DNA of 64,000 nucleotides from Liopterus haemorrhoidalis (Eukaryota; Arthropoda; Insecta; Coleoptera; Dytiscidae). The position numbers and the translations under genes are program-made. The first letter of the stretch is position 1, and each line of letters opens with the position of its first letter. The stretch is taken from positions 64,106,869 through 64,170,868 of the forward strand of contig OZ020612.1 in the NCBI GenBank assembly GCA_963971575.1, written 5' to 3'. Below are positions 32,695 to 45,576 of the stretch, in pieces. The notes beneath the pieces are model-generated. The model searched no databases and was not told where the DNA came from. It was given only the letters and a program-made list of their open reading frames with translations.

Positions 32695-34920
32695 AAGAAC
32701 GACGTAGCAGCCGTGCACCAGAAAAGGCACCCTTTCCAAAAGCTTTCAGATAAAAACATCGCACTTGTCTTACAAACAATCGCGAATTTAAAATCATTCG
32801 TATCGGAATATCGATCAGCCTCAAATTACAAAGATGTTCTTGAAACGTCAAGAAAATTTAGTGAAAATATGGATGGAGAATTTAAATCTATATAAAGTTC
32901 GCCAACGAAAAAATGTACGTCAACATTAATAGTCAATGTTTTTTATAAAATTTTGGATACTATTAGGTCAACGTTGCATGGACGTTTGAACAACTAAAAT
33001 TCTATAGGGATCATTTCAGTTTCTTACATATTTTTCTCAGTAATTGATAAAGAAAATCTAAGAATAAACTGTGATGATTTGGAGAATCTTTTAAAATATG
33101 GTGATAAAGAAATATGTAGAGGTATGTAAACGTGATTTGTCAGAGTAATGCAATTTTGAGATAATTATAAAAAAACAATATAATCCTGTTTGCAACAAGC
33201 TGGACACCAAATTTTTTTGATCTACTTATTTATAAGGGCCCAAACATTGAATTTGAACCTTTCATTAAAATTTTAATGAGTAAAAATACGAAAAATCGAT
33301 ACGAAAAACGAAAAAAGCACGTTTTGTATGATTATATTCTCCTATATTGTTTACGATAACTCCCAATATTCTGGCAGCGTTTCGATTTTACGCCGAAAAA
33401 TTCCAGTTTGGTGGTGAAGAAATCCTCAAACGCTAAGAACTTACGTATCAACTCAAAAAAGGCATTTTTGTAAGTATATAAGTCCAAGTACTCTATATCT
33501 TTATTTCGGCACTGTATGAAATCCACGTGATGTTTCGATCATCCATATTAGCCATAGTAAGCTTTCTCACTCAATATTAGTTTAGAGTTTTACTGCGGAA
33601 TATTTGGAAAACCATTGACACAGAAATTTTTTGTTCCACGGAATGAATTTAAATATCTTGCAAGTCAACAAGTGCAGTATGAAAACTATGTAAAGAAACG
33701 TTGATAAAAAGTAAATACAGCGTACAAAAGTATAATTTTATCATAAATTTGCAATATGATCCACATAAGCTCGAGAGAAAGTCATCGAGACACTTGAAAC
33801 GACTCGTAGTGAATCCTGACAATGGTGTTCTTGTATCACTCGGTGTGAAGAGATGACTCTCTAGTCAATCAGACAAGGAAAAAGAAAGAAGAATAATAAA
33901 GAAAGAAGGGATATGGAACAGTAACAAAGTATAATAGGGTATTGTGAATATCCCTGGGTTGTCCTTCTATTGTACCTAAGGAGATGCAGCCAGAAACACT
34001 GTGAAGCATACTTACAACGGGGACGTCGATAGGGAAGTACACTTGAATACAGACCGTGCGTGACTTTGCATAAGCCGTGGCACAAAGCCCAACTTAAAAA
34101 CCCCTTCACTCACAACCGTGTTTGCCACATAAGCATTATATGGCTAATTAGCTGGGTACGTTGTTGCCAATTCTCGCACACTACTATCTCCGCGGATGCT
34201 TCATTTCTGCTGCTCACTACAAAAAATATAATCGATTCCACAACACGGACAAATCTCACCGTATTATTGAAGTATCTACTAATGAATATAAGAACCTAAA
34301 ATCACATCCGTTCGTCTGTAACTCCTTATTTTAAGCTTTATGTATAGGTATTTTACAATATAAGAAAATTTACGTCACAAATAAAAGTTGCTACATCAAT
34401 TACGTCACTTTAAAGTACTTTTACATGCGGAAGTTTAATTTCTGTAAACACAGCCCACTGTCACCTACTTTATATTATTACAATATCAAGTATTTATTGT
34501 CAAGCAATAATATACAATGATGGGAACCGGAAAAGTTCAACAGGAATTTTTGATCAAATCGAATTTTTTGTCTGGTTAAAAAAAAATGTATATGTTTTAA
34601 ATTTATTGCATGGAATCAAAATAAAAACTCCTAAGACAAAGATTAAGGAAAAGAAAGTGGTTTTTTTAAATTTATTATTTCAATATGTATTTTCCAAAAT
34701 TGTAAAAAAAAATACTGTCCCGTGCCGTTTAACTCAGAGGTTATTACTCGTACGAAAGGAATTTTTGAACAGGTCGAGTTTGAAATTATGACATTTTTTG
34801 TGCTTTTGACAATTTTTTTTTTTAATTCATGGCTAAATTATGGTTAATAATGCCATGGATTTTTTATATTTATGGCTAAGGTAGGGTATGTCTTTTTTTT
34901 AAATTAAAAATATAATAAAA
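32695..34920. other. No firmly supported gene
   Basis: The ORF 32680-32895 (71 aa, HPFQKLSDKNIALVLQTIAN...) starts inside the terminal repeat of the element to its left and has no recognised domain. 33168-33310 is related to 56205-56340 (shared TTGCAACAAG, CATTAAAATTTTAATG, CGAAAAATCGAT). 34520-34562 is an inverted fragment of family A (CAACAGGAATTTTTGATCA). Confidence 0.4.
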
Positions 34921-35290
34921 AATCAGCTGTGGCCACCACAGGACCAACCGCCATGATAAAGTACTTGTATAAAATACATTCTAGCAGCAGAGTAGAAATA
35001 ATTTGGCCTAATATTTTCTTACAGAGATATTATTTATCATGACCATGGAAACGTTACATATAAGTATGAAAAAATATTTTTACAAAAAATTTTCGAAATT
35101 TTTCGTTTTATCAAAAAACGTCTCAAATAAAATTTATTAGTTAATATAAATATATTAGTTGCTATAAATGCAATCATTTATAGCAACTTTTGTTAAATAA
35201 ATTTTTTCGAAATATTTTTCTGTTGCTAAATATTCGCAAAAAACTTAAAATCGACACGAGTAAACTACCATTTCTAGTCAACCGATTTTT
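34921..35290 (+). repeat. Dispersed repeat family D, forward copy
   Basis: Starts AATCAGCTGTGGCCACCACA then GGACCAACCGCCAT; this block also occurs at 49781-49824 and 55832-55875. Later it shares CATGGAAACGTTACATAT and the 250-bp segment described for the inverted copy at 30330. No coding potential. Confidence 0.7.
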
Positions 35291-38200
35291 ACCAAAACTT
35301 GATCAACTCGTGCCATTGATATCAAAAGTTTAATTATGCAGTTTCATAAAAATCCTTTTAGCCGAATTTTTTGTTTTTAAGGTATAAAAGAGGAATAAAT
35401 CATTTATAGTAATGAAATGCTTATAAATTAAATAACACATTTTTTTGTTAATAGTGAGAAATACTTTTCTGATTAAAAAATTAAGCCATTTATCAATATA
35501 TTTCTTATTAATGTAAAGAAGTTTTAGATAAGAAGCAGCAAATGCAAAAAAAAAAAATGTTGGGATTTTTAATTTAAGTTTTATTGTGATGAAATTTTCG
35601 CAAATAATTTAAATTTTGTTTAAATAAATTAAATGAAAGCTGTTAATAAAAAACTGTTGACTCTGATGTCATTATAGAAATAATATTGTCCTAGACATCC
35701 ATCATTCCCTTAGCTTTTTTTACTTATCAAATACCTACAAACCCTGAAATGTGTAAAAAATTTCACTTTATATCAATTTTTTTGATTTAATTTGCAGCGA
35801 CCCACTTACATTTCATAGTTATTAATAAAATATTTTTGATGTATAGAATTACTGACCTTCAGTTACTGATCGGCAAAATAAATTTTAATTAATTTAAATT
35901 AATAAGCTAAGAATTTGCTGTCCAAGGTCTGATATGCAGAAGTGGCACCTTTTAGTGGGTATATAGCAACTTATACCAATTTATACCAATTATACCAAAC
36001 ACGTACATTAATTTTAAACTAGATAATTTTTTGATGAAATAATTTCAATAAACCGACGCCGGTAACAATTTTTCTACGAGTCCACTAAAAGGCAACAACC
36101 AGCGCCGATAACAGGCGCATATAGGCTTTATAAGCACCAGAAACAATCTTTCTACGTGTACACTAATACACATGAAAAGGATAAACAATCTCTTTGTAGT
36201 GAAAACTATAATCGAACTAAAAGCATGAAAAATCTACTGTTACGCACATAAGCGTAACAGTATACGCACGCGAGTAGTACGTCATCTAGGCTCCAGGCTC
36301 GTTGCATCATCGTGATATTATTGATAAAATATACGTTCATTTATTAGGTATGTAGGTGTCTTAACCCTCAAACCTTTTTTCCACGTAAATGCTGTTTTTG
36401 CTGGCTCACTCCTACATATATGTAAAAATGTTGTTAATTTTTTAACGTTGATGTACGTAACATTTATTTTATTTTTGCAACTGTTCCATTTCCTTCATAC
36501 AATTTCATTCGTTTAAATTTTAAAACAAATTTAAAATACGTCTTTCTTTTATTTATTCGGCACGTGGTACATGTATATCTAAAATGTATGTGTTTAACAG
36601 TGGGTAATCTGTCATAAAAAATGTATGTGATGTTGTTTTTAACTGGAAAATCATATTGTTTTGCTTGTACTGTTAGCAGAATTAATTAATTTTCAGTATG
36701 TACACTGATACAATCTATAAAGGATTTAACGATATCTTGATTGCTTCCCGCTTTTATTTGCCTTCAATATTATCTACACGAAACAATATTTAAAAATCAT
36801 ATGGGGGAAAAAACGACACATATCCACGACAAATACAGTGTAGATATTTTTATCCCAACCCCAAAACATATTTTTCATACTAAATACAGTCCAGAGGTGA
36901 TAAGTAGGTCATACCTTGAGGATAACCAACCGAAAGCAAGCCTTAAGCCTGGTTTATAATAGCTACATAACATAACACATGGCATATAACATAGCATGTC
37001 TCCACAGCACAACGCGCAAGTCATAACTGCGGTGTTTATAATAGAACCGGTGTACAGCATTAGTACATTAGTCGGAACGCGGAGCTCATCTTGATTTGTC
37101 ATACAATATTGGATTATTTTCCACTAATTCAACCAACCTCGTTTCTTTTTCCATTTTTAATAAGTTGTAAACACAATAATAACCAAAAAAATAATAACAA
37201 AAACTTAGGACAATTGTCAAGCACGACGCATACTCGCCAGTGGCGTAGCTTGGTATTCCTGTGCCCGGGGACAACCAGCACAGACTTTTGCGCCCTTATG
37301 GAAGATTTAATGAAGCGCCCCCAGAGAGGGCAAGTAAAGACCTAAAAAAAAAGGTCTTCACTTCTAAATTTCAAGTGCAAACCTAACAAAAAAGGTCTTC
37401 ATTTATAAATTCCAAATGTTATCGGTCTTAATTTCGGCACCCCCCCCCCCTGAGTGCCGGCGCCTAGGTAATTTGTACCATTTTTACAGCTGGACAGACC
37501 TCTCGTGGCCTGGCGTGGCTTATGGTGCGCATAGAGAGGGCACTATGAAAGACAGTGTCAGATACAGAGAACAGTCAAAGAAACAAGTTTACATTCTTAC
37601 ACGTGTACATTATATTTATCAGTTAGGTACGTCTACAAACACAAGTTCCTCCCATTACAGTCGAACAACAAAACTATAGAAACGTAGCTACTTGATTGAA
37701 GTGATTACTGCATTTGACGTTCACTTTGTCGACTTGTTTATTGACACCCCCGTCCCGCGTCTTATTCCAAACTCCAGCAATTTCAAGTAGATTGTAAATA
37801 ATAAAGGCTTACAAAAATCAAGAACATTGCTAATTATTTCTCGACTTTAACTATTAATAGCACGTCCAACTAGTTTTTGTCTCCATGATTTTAATATTTA
37901 ATATATTCTGAATGTTGCGCTTATGTACTTGACTGTGGTAGCATGTGTAGGAAATAATGCAATTCATCAAAGTGATAATCCCCAGTACAAATTTCACACG
38001 CATGTTTCACGCCCGGCCACGAAAGATCTGTCCGGCTGTACTACAAATACGTTTACAAATTAAATCATATAAAACATAGAAAAGTTACATTTTTGGATTA
38101 AATATGTATTAGTATTTGCAGCTCCAAAAGTGGATATTCAACCATTATTACTCAATGTCAATCGCCGCATTATAACAGCAAATGGAACTGCCAATTCGTG

Positions 38201-39120
38201 TAGCAGAACGACTCAACATAAATTATGGGCCTAATAACAAAAACTTGCATAGGGCTACCAGAAGAGCTAGTTACGGTACTGCGTATAATAGATGCTGTTT
38301 AAAATATATATCAGTCCACTCGGTTACAATTTTAACATGATGAATTTGCAAGAAATATAATGTTCGTTTCTCCCCAGTGTTCCAATTTAAAGCAACGGGT
38401 TGTCAAAATCAAAACAGCCACTTAAAAACTAATGAACTGGTACTTGTAATACTGTCACCTTCATGAATACACAAGCAACGTTCCATCTATATCATCCACC
38501 ATTTTGTTTAATAGGATTCACATAGAGTGCGAGGAGATAACGAGTTGGTGGATACGCAATGGCTGATGCCTCTAAATAATAAACATCCATGGACGAGTGG
38601 TGTGCGATGATGAAAGGCTCCTAGCACATAATGACATGATGGTAACGCCTCATCAGTAATTCACGAAATCACCGAGTTATGGAGAGTGGCGCTATGTTTG
38701 CAGACACAAACACTCGTGTCATTTATTTTCGTTTCCGTTGTGGTGCGGTGCTGAAAGGGAGTTACCGATGTCGTATTGTCATTAGCAACTTGAATTATGG
38801 ATTGCTACTGAAGACACACGATCTTGGACGTTGGAAAAATGTATAAATCTACAGTCAATCTCGACCGAGAAGCGAGACTCGAGTAAGAATCAACTTTTTA
38901 TGATGCTTCCTTGCCTTTCACACTGACACGTCAACGAAGACTTCATTATACCACCTCGTTCAGCGGAAGCTCTGTCCATTGACACAAGAAAATGCGTGAA
39001 TCTAATACCACCACAAAGAATTACTTACTATTCTATAGATTTCGAAAGGAAAACGTTGCTAAAAATACTGATGCGAATTAAAATAAAACATAAAGAACAT
39101 AGGATAGATAAAAACAATAG
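35291..39120. other. Long stretch with no supported gene
   Basis: CCAGTGGCGTAGCTTGG at about 37239 is a common TE-end word and probably a hAT remnant. A C11 run lies at 37440-37450. The motif ACAATCTTTCTACGTG occurs at 36144. ORFs at 36741-37679 lack motifs. Confidence 0.4.
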
Positions 39121-39147
39121 GAAGTGTGAATTTTCACACATTAAATA

Positions 39148-39595
39148 TAGTAATACCCCGCCACTCGACGTTAATTCGTTCTGAAAAAGCGTCGAATAGC
39201 GATTACGTCGAGTGGCGAGTCGAATGTCTCCATAAGAAATAAAGGGAATCATATGTACATATATACATATACATATAAGAAAATACATATAAGTATATGT
39301 TTTCCTTTTAGCTAGGCTTGCATTTCTATCCTTTAGACCCATAATTATAAATATAAATCACTTATTTTAGCAAAAAACAAAAAGTTCATAGCTGCACTAA
39401 ATCTGAGTTGTTGTCGTCTAGGCGCGAACTGCTGACCATGCGTTCATTTTGCTTTGTTTACCAAAATATGTATTACGTGATCGGTACTCGATCACGCGTC
39501 GGATAGCGATGCTTCCGTCGACTCTAACTCTCGACATTTACGTCGAGTGGCGAAAACGTCGAGCTAAGAGGCAGTCGAGTAACGGGGTATTACTG
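39148..39595. mobile_element. Pogo/Tigger-like MITE
   Basis: 448 bp. Ends TAGTAATACCCCGCCACTCG (left) and CAGTAATACCCCGTTACTCG (right, inward), with CACTCGACGT subterminal repeats. The CAGTA..ACC ends resemble Tigger. The left flank is TA; the right flank is GA, so the duplication is damaged. An orphan copy of the family A palindrome (39124-39139) lies 8 bp to its left. Confidence 0.65.
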
Positions 39596-40898
39596 GACTT
39601 TCAATTTTTTGACTTGGTCCTACAAGGTCAACAAAGAATCGACTGAAGTAAGATAACTGCTTGCTAATTTCATTGCCAACTTCCAAAATAAGCGGCGTAA
39701 GATTTAAATGTGGCATTTTGTGTCTTGTAATGCTTGTTGCATAGATTCACATTATTAATTTTTATGGTTTTTGTTTTTAATTGGGTTAGTAATGAGTAAA
39801 ACTTATTGGTTCTATTGATAAATATAAATTAAAAAGTTATTAAGACTTGATTTTTTACATTTATTTCTTCTCAATAAAATAGATGGCTGTGAAACATCAG
39901 AATTATATCTGTGTTGCTTGTGATTTACTTGTTTTTAATCGTCTTAATAACTTTTTAATACTGGGTTTAGATCCGTATTGTCATAATGATTTATTAAAGA
40001 GAAATACCATTTTCTATGCGACAGACTAAACAAATATACGGAGTACCGTTAAAAAAGTATTTTTGCCGAACTCTTTGACGTTCAATTGTTTTTCCAATTT
40101 AATATTCTTTTACCTGGTTGCATAATAGTATATTATGCAGCTATTATATTATCCCAGATTAATTTTCCACTAATACAAAATAAGGTATCCATTTCTGGTT
40201 ATAGAAATTTTGTCTTTTGTTAAAATTTTAATAACTGTTTCGTTAATAATAAAAAATTAACTTTTACGTAACCTTATAAATCTTCAATGATCAAACATTG
40301 CTTATAAACACCCAGTCCTTCAGACATAATCAACAGCTTCTCTTCATTGAAACTTTAGAATTTAATCCAGCTTACAAAAGGGATAATCTATGCGAGACAA
40401 TGTTTCCATTGTACAAAGATTCTAGATAATATGTATTCACTAATCTTGCTTAAAAATAACTTGATGAAATTTTCAAATCATTTTTAAGTGCTTCAATGTA
40501 GAACTATTTAGAATAGTTGGGGATTTACACTTTTGAAAGAAGAAAAGGTTTGGTACGGTTGGCAATTGTTAAAGATTTATGGAGAGTAGGAAAGGAAAAT
40601 TTGTTGGCCAGTAGGAATACCTACAGAATGATGGAGTATTCAGCAGATAGAGGAACAAATGAGAATAGCGAGGAATATAATTAATGCCAAAACTGAACCC
40701 GATTGACAGTCATAGAAAAGAGAGAGACATAATCCAGCCCTGAGCTTTGCGCCACTATGAAGAACCAAGAGAACCAGGAAAACTTACAAGTAAAATATAC
40801 ATACTAGCCTCATATAGTCTATATGCAATACAATCCAGCAAGGAAATAATTGAGAATGAAAAGGATAACGCGCATGTATTGTTAGTGAAAATAAAAAA
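39596..40898. other. No supported gene
   Basis: AT-rich. The stretch 40500-40800 reads as weakly coding-like in places (GGGATTTACAC...GAGTATTCAGCAGATAG), but no motif was found. Confidence 0.4.
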
Positions 40899-41922
40899 AA
40901 AATTGATGTGAAGTGTGAATTTTCACACATTTCAGTGTTTCGCAGGTATTTAGTAACTGAATGATGATTATTTGGGAAGCCAAAACAAATTTTATGTTAA
41001 AATATTTTTTCGTTAATTTTAATTCGAATTTCTAATACCATTATTTAGGTTTCTAAATATGTGCAGTATTTTTTTTTTTTATATAGCAAGGTTCATTAAG
41101 ATTTTGAAAATTGCGCTTATGACTTCCATTGGTTGTTTTAAGTCTCGGCCCCTCTGATATCGTGTACATTGAAACATCGAATTAAATTATAATTTCAACA
41201 ATTTCCACTGGTTGTTAAATTTACACTTTTAAAAATTAAATGCATTTGCCAAAATATAACTAGAATTTTGAAAAAATAATTTAAACAAAATAAAAATGCA
41301 AAAAAAAAACAGAAAATAAAATTGTCTCTTCTCACAGGGAACGAACTCTATTTGGTTGGGTAAGAAACGAGCACCATAACCATTACACCATAGCAAAGGC
41401 CATAAAATAAAAAAAATAAAACATTATACCAGGATACGCCTTCTACTGTAGCGTGTTACATAGCTATAACTTTTGTACATTATCAACTAAAAAACACAAA
41501 AAATGCGTTATTTTCCGAAAACATAATCTGATCAAAAATTCCTATTGTACTATTCCGATTCACAGAAATGTACGTTACTTAGAATTTTTTCAGATTTTTA
41601 GTTTAAACCATCTGGGCTACAGGGTGTGGGACATTTTTTTTTACACAATTTTGGCAAAAATCGCATAATAAAAAAAAAATCGCAAAAATAACATTATAAT
41701 CGTTAACCCACGTACTAAGAGCTTTCATTTAATACCCTACTCAGAATTAAAAAAAACAAAAAATTTTTTTTCGATGTGCAGATATTTGTTTATATTTTAT
41801 TTTTAGAGGGATATATTTTTTAGATGTTTAAGTATTTTTTCCTATATGCGGGTCAAAGAGTTGTATAAGCATGCCAAATTTCAACTCTCTAGGTTTAGCC
41901 GTTCGGCTACAATTTTTACCGA

Positions 41923-41956
<34 letters not shown>

Positions 41957-41972
41957 GACAAAATGACGGTAT
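40899..41972 (+). repeat. Dispersed repeat family A, copy 2
   Basis: Collinear with copy 1: palindrome GTGTGAATTTTCACAC (40913-40928), tRNA-like module (minus, 41338-41390), GCGTTATTTTCCGAAAACAT, ACAGGGTGTGGGACA and the (ACAG)n tract. It breaks off at GACGGTAT (41972), before the final hairpin seen in copy 1, where a different repeat rich in AACCGAAA/ATCGGC begins. Confidence 0.75.
41338..41390 (-). other. tRNA-like Pol III module (family A copy 2)
   Basis: Minus strand TGGTGTAATGG (41380-41390) and GAGTTCGTTCC (41338-41348), 31 nt apart, fit degenerate A and B boxes. It is followed by GAAGAGACAATTTT and, within 40 nt, by a T9 run. Homologous to copy 3, whose boxes are better preserved. The acceptor stem does not pair. 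Confidence 0.5.
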
Positions 41973-43615
41973 TAATCAGCCAAAAAACCGAAACCAATTA
42001 ATCGGCAAAATGGCCGATATGTCCAAATAATGATTATCTGCCAATTGATCGGTACAACCCCAATGGAAATGGCCAGTTCCTTTTGAGGTGTGATGTAAAT
42101 AATAGCGAAGAATTTCAAAAAATGCTAATAGTTTTTCGCAAGCATCAAAACGTGAAATATTTATAAAGTGTTAATATGACTACTTACAGTAACTCGATTG
42201 AAGGAGAAGTAGTAAAAAGACACTCACCTGGAAAGAACAAAACAAATTAGTACTCCGACAAACTTAATAACATAATGTTAAACTAACAAACCACTTTTGG
42301 TAGTAAAATTGTGTGGGACTTCGCCTAACATCAAGAAATTATATTAATTTGGTCGCATTAGGGCTCCATCGTTAGGCATTCAACAGTAAATGTGTTCAGA
42401 TTCGCAGTGAACAAACATAGAGTTGTGCACACATACGCGTTTCTCCGTATCATACAATTCGCTCACATAATAAAGAGATTCCAGATAACAGATTAGCTGT
42501 ATCCCCGCTAGGAGCGCTGTGAAACCTCACTGAACTTATTTTCATGCAATTAAAACACCCGCGGGAGTCTCTGTATCTATGTATGTGTGTGGAAGTGAGA
42601 AGGATGCTAAGCTGAAATAGCTAGCAAGAACGATTTGGACTTTATCGTCTTGTAGCTTCCAAATGTGTTTTGCAAAGATGTAATCATTCATTTGTAACTC
42701 GCTGAATGAATAGAAGTAATGGACATTTCAACATTTGGTGAGAAAATTACAATGATTCAACCCGAGTTAGTTTTTCGATAAAAAAACAGATGTCACCAAA
42801 TAAACAAACGGACAGCGTTCTCATAAAGAATTAAATACAGTTCAGTATATTTAGCAATTGTTTTTGATTCTATTTTCCTAAAAACAGTCCAGCAAATATG
42901 GATTAAATTATCAACGCTGAAAAGCGTCAACGAGTACAACATTTCTTTACTCATTAATTCAGACAAAAGACATACAAACTACCTACTGTCGGGCTATCTT
43001 AAGATGGCCGGTAGGACAATTTGCTGCGCAGAGTGCAACAGTATTATGAGACATAAATTTTGCCACCCGAGTACAGTCGGAAAAAAATTGTATTGCTTTT
43101 TTAACGCATGATCGCTTTGCAATTTGCTCTGAAAATTAATTAAACGTTAGCCACACAATAGGTGCCATGTATGCCGACATATTTATGTTCCAGCTGCCAA
43201 AACCGACACCAGGCGGATTCAAAGTGTTCCCTGGAATCCAGTATTTTTAGAGATCTCATGCTTTTCATTTCATTTTTTTCCCATTAATTTATCTGGATTT
43301 CTTTTTCTTGCTCATAACTATTTAGTGGATATCCTTTTCTGCTCGTCTCTTTATTTAGATTTATTTCACGTTTTTTAATTTTTTTTGCTTGAACCTTGCC
43401 TCGTAAATTTCTACGAGGCCCAACCAGGGGTTATACAATTAAAACGACGGTATCATTTTTCAGAATAGTCCCATTGTACTTCAACGCAGTTCTTACTTCT
43501 TTGAATTAACATTTCAGTACCTTTATAAAAATCCACAGTGAACAAAATACTTATAAACTGCCTCATATAACTCTTATTCAGTATTAAATTTTAACCTCGA
43601 ATATCTTTCTTGATT
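41973..43615. other. No supported gene
   Basis: Starts with a short repeat (to about 42065) ending GATCGGTACAACCCCA, a hAT-like terminus. The rest has no recognised feature. Confidence 0.4.
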
Positions 43616-43925
43616 TTATAATGGGGTAATAGTCACTGGGGGGCAGGTCTTGACTTTAGGGTGACGGATCAAGCTCCATAAACTTACACATCTTCACTAC
43701 AGCCTTGGAAACGGCAGCCGTGTTAACTGGCGTGTTATCCTGTAGAAGGCAAATACCGCGACTTAGTAGGCGACCAATAGGCCAACGTAGTACTCTCCAT
43801 ACACTGTTGGGTTTATATGCTTGAATTTGATCATTAAGATTCCTTTCGAATCCCAGAAATAAGGCGCCACGATCTTCTTGGTCAACAAGACACCTTAGAA
43901 ACTATTCGGCCCAAATGAATCTGTT
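43616..43925 (-). pseudogene. Mariner transposase catalytic-core remnant (DD34D)
   Basis: Minus strand reads KIVAPYFWDSKGILMIKF and TVYGEYYVGLL, the blocks before the second catalytic Asp, then in another frame LLQDNTPVNTAAVSKAVVK and DLPPSDYYP. The second Asp (codon 43737-43739) and third Asp (43632-43634) are separated by exactly 34 residues, the mariner spacing. An in-frame stop sits in PSP*SQDL. N- and C-terminal parts are not visible. Confidence 0.78.
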
Positions 43926-44084
43926 TAACCCATTGCTTCACGGAAAACAAGCGTAAACTTCACTGTACACATCATACAAGACATGGTGGCCAGTGATAGG
44001 CTAATAGCCATGTGTGTAATAGCCACGTGACCCCGCTAATAGCCATAGATTATTCCATAACTAACGAATTCTAGTAGTTGAACC

Positions 44085-44460
44085 CTGCAACCTCTTTAAA
44101 TTCTTGGTCGTTAATAAAAAATCTACCCATCTTTGGTCTTGCGTTTATTGATTGAAGCCCAACCACCTAAAGACACAATGCTGGCCAGGTTCACCTGCAT
44201 GTCTGATCTTGCATGGATCATCACACATCCAAGTATTTTATGTCTTTTATGCCAGGTTTACAAATAGTGAATAAGACACTACAACCTCTTTACGTACTTC
44301 ATCATTTACGATAAATCTATCCACATTTGTTGTCCCACAAACACTGGTCTTGTGTTTATTGATTTGAAAATCAACCATATGAGCTGGAGAGACAATGCTC
44401 TTCAGTTTCACTTCCATATGTGATCTTTTATGGATCATGAGACATCTCAGTAATTTAGAT
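44085..44460 (-). repeat. Tandem duplication of a LINE-like coding scrap
   Basis: Two diverged direct copies (about 44085-44245 and 44279-44460; period about 194 bp) share CCTCTTTA, GTCTTG(C/T)GTTTATTGATT, ACAATGCT and ATGGATCAT. The better copy reads VDFQINKHKTSVCGTTNVDR then FIVNDEVRKEVV, similar in layout to the palm-thumb join of LINE reverse transcriptases (INEKKTKYM...F..V..F.YLG). The assignment is weak; the duplication itself is clear. Confidence 0.5.
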
Positions 44461-45576
44461 CTTTAAGAGCGACAGAACGTTAAAAAAAGTCTGTATGTGT
44501 AATCGGAAAACGAGCAAACGAATTCGTTCGTCTTCGTTGAAGTTCTGACATAAATTCCAAAAGAATTTTAGGTTAGAACAAATAAATATTCGAGTGAATC
44601 TATTCTATTGTGTTCACTCACTGCCATTCGCTATATGATGTTAATCCAGATTGTACTGGACCACTTTCTCGTTAAAACACGCTTAAAAACTAATCGTAAT
44701 TGCGATCAGTTAAAGCCGAAAATTTCCTGAGCCTCCAGCAAACATTGAAATTGCGTCCATAACTAATATGTTTTTTAAAATATATCATTATTTAGGCGCC
44801 CCAATCTATTTAAAATCCCCGACCTGGTTCCTTACTGGACTGTAGCTTAGACCGGCACTAAATAAGACGCTGTGAAGGATGAAAAAATCGTAGGTTTTAA
44901 TTTTAAATTTTCTTAAATAATATTTTCCAATTTTTTCATCTCCATTATCCTCTTCGCGACATTCGTTAAAGCTTTTTACTAAAAAACTTTATAAATATTG
45001 AAACAGTGGTAAAGATTCATGAAAACGAAAATAAGCTTCCCGTAATGAAGATAAATACTGTGTTTTTTTTATGGAACGGTTATTCTACCTGCTCCTACGT
45101 ACAAAAACTCGATCGTTGGTCATTTGTAGCTGAGGATGCGGTCACTCTGCTACTACTAATCCACTTACATAAGTCAGTCACAATGGGTCAAAGCAGCGTG
45201 CCCAGTGACGCCCTTTGAATTGAGTTTAATACAGAAATGTTTTGCTACACAGTAATTAATTTCAGTGAGGGAACTTCAAAAGTCGAACTGGACATTGTTT
45301 GTACATTAAAGTGATAGGGTTCCACAACTTTTTTTGCTTATAATTTTATCTTATAAGTGGAAAATCAATAAAAATTTTGTTAGTCACATTAACGATGATA
45401 GAGGTTAATAAAATCCGAGGAAAATATGCTTTAAACTTAAAATCCGATGCATGATTTAGTTAAAATTTTTGGCGCACAACAATGATCGCTATTTGCGTAA
45501 AATCCACACAACAAAAGTTTTTGGATAAATATTATAATCTGTTAATTAATCCTAAATAAGTTGCCATTACAAATTA
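44461..45576. other. No supported gene
   Basis: No coding motif or repeat boundary recognised. Confidence 0.4.

Noticed and set aside
32680..32895. 71-aa ORF as a possible host exon
   Set aside because: Its ATG lies within the terminal repeat of the element ending at 32694 and there is no domain. Kept only as a remark.
37440..37450. C11 run (and G13 at 7781) as quadruplex-forming elements
   Set aside because: A single homopolymer run without further G/C tracts is weak evidence; recorded only as sequence features.
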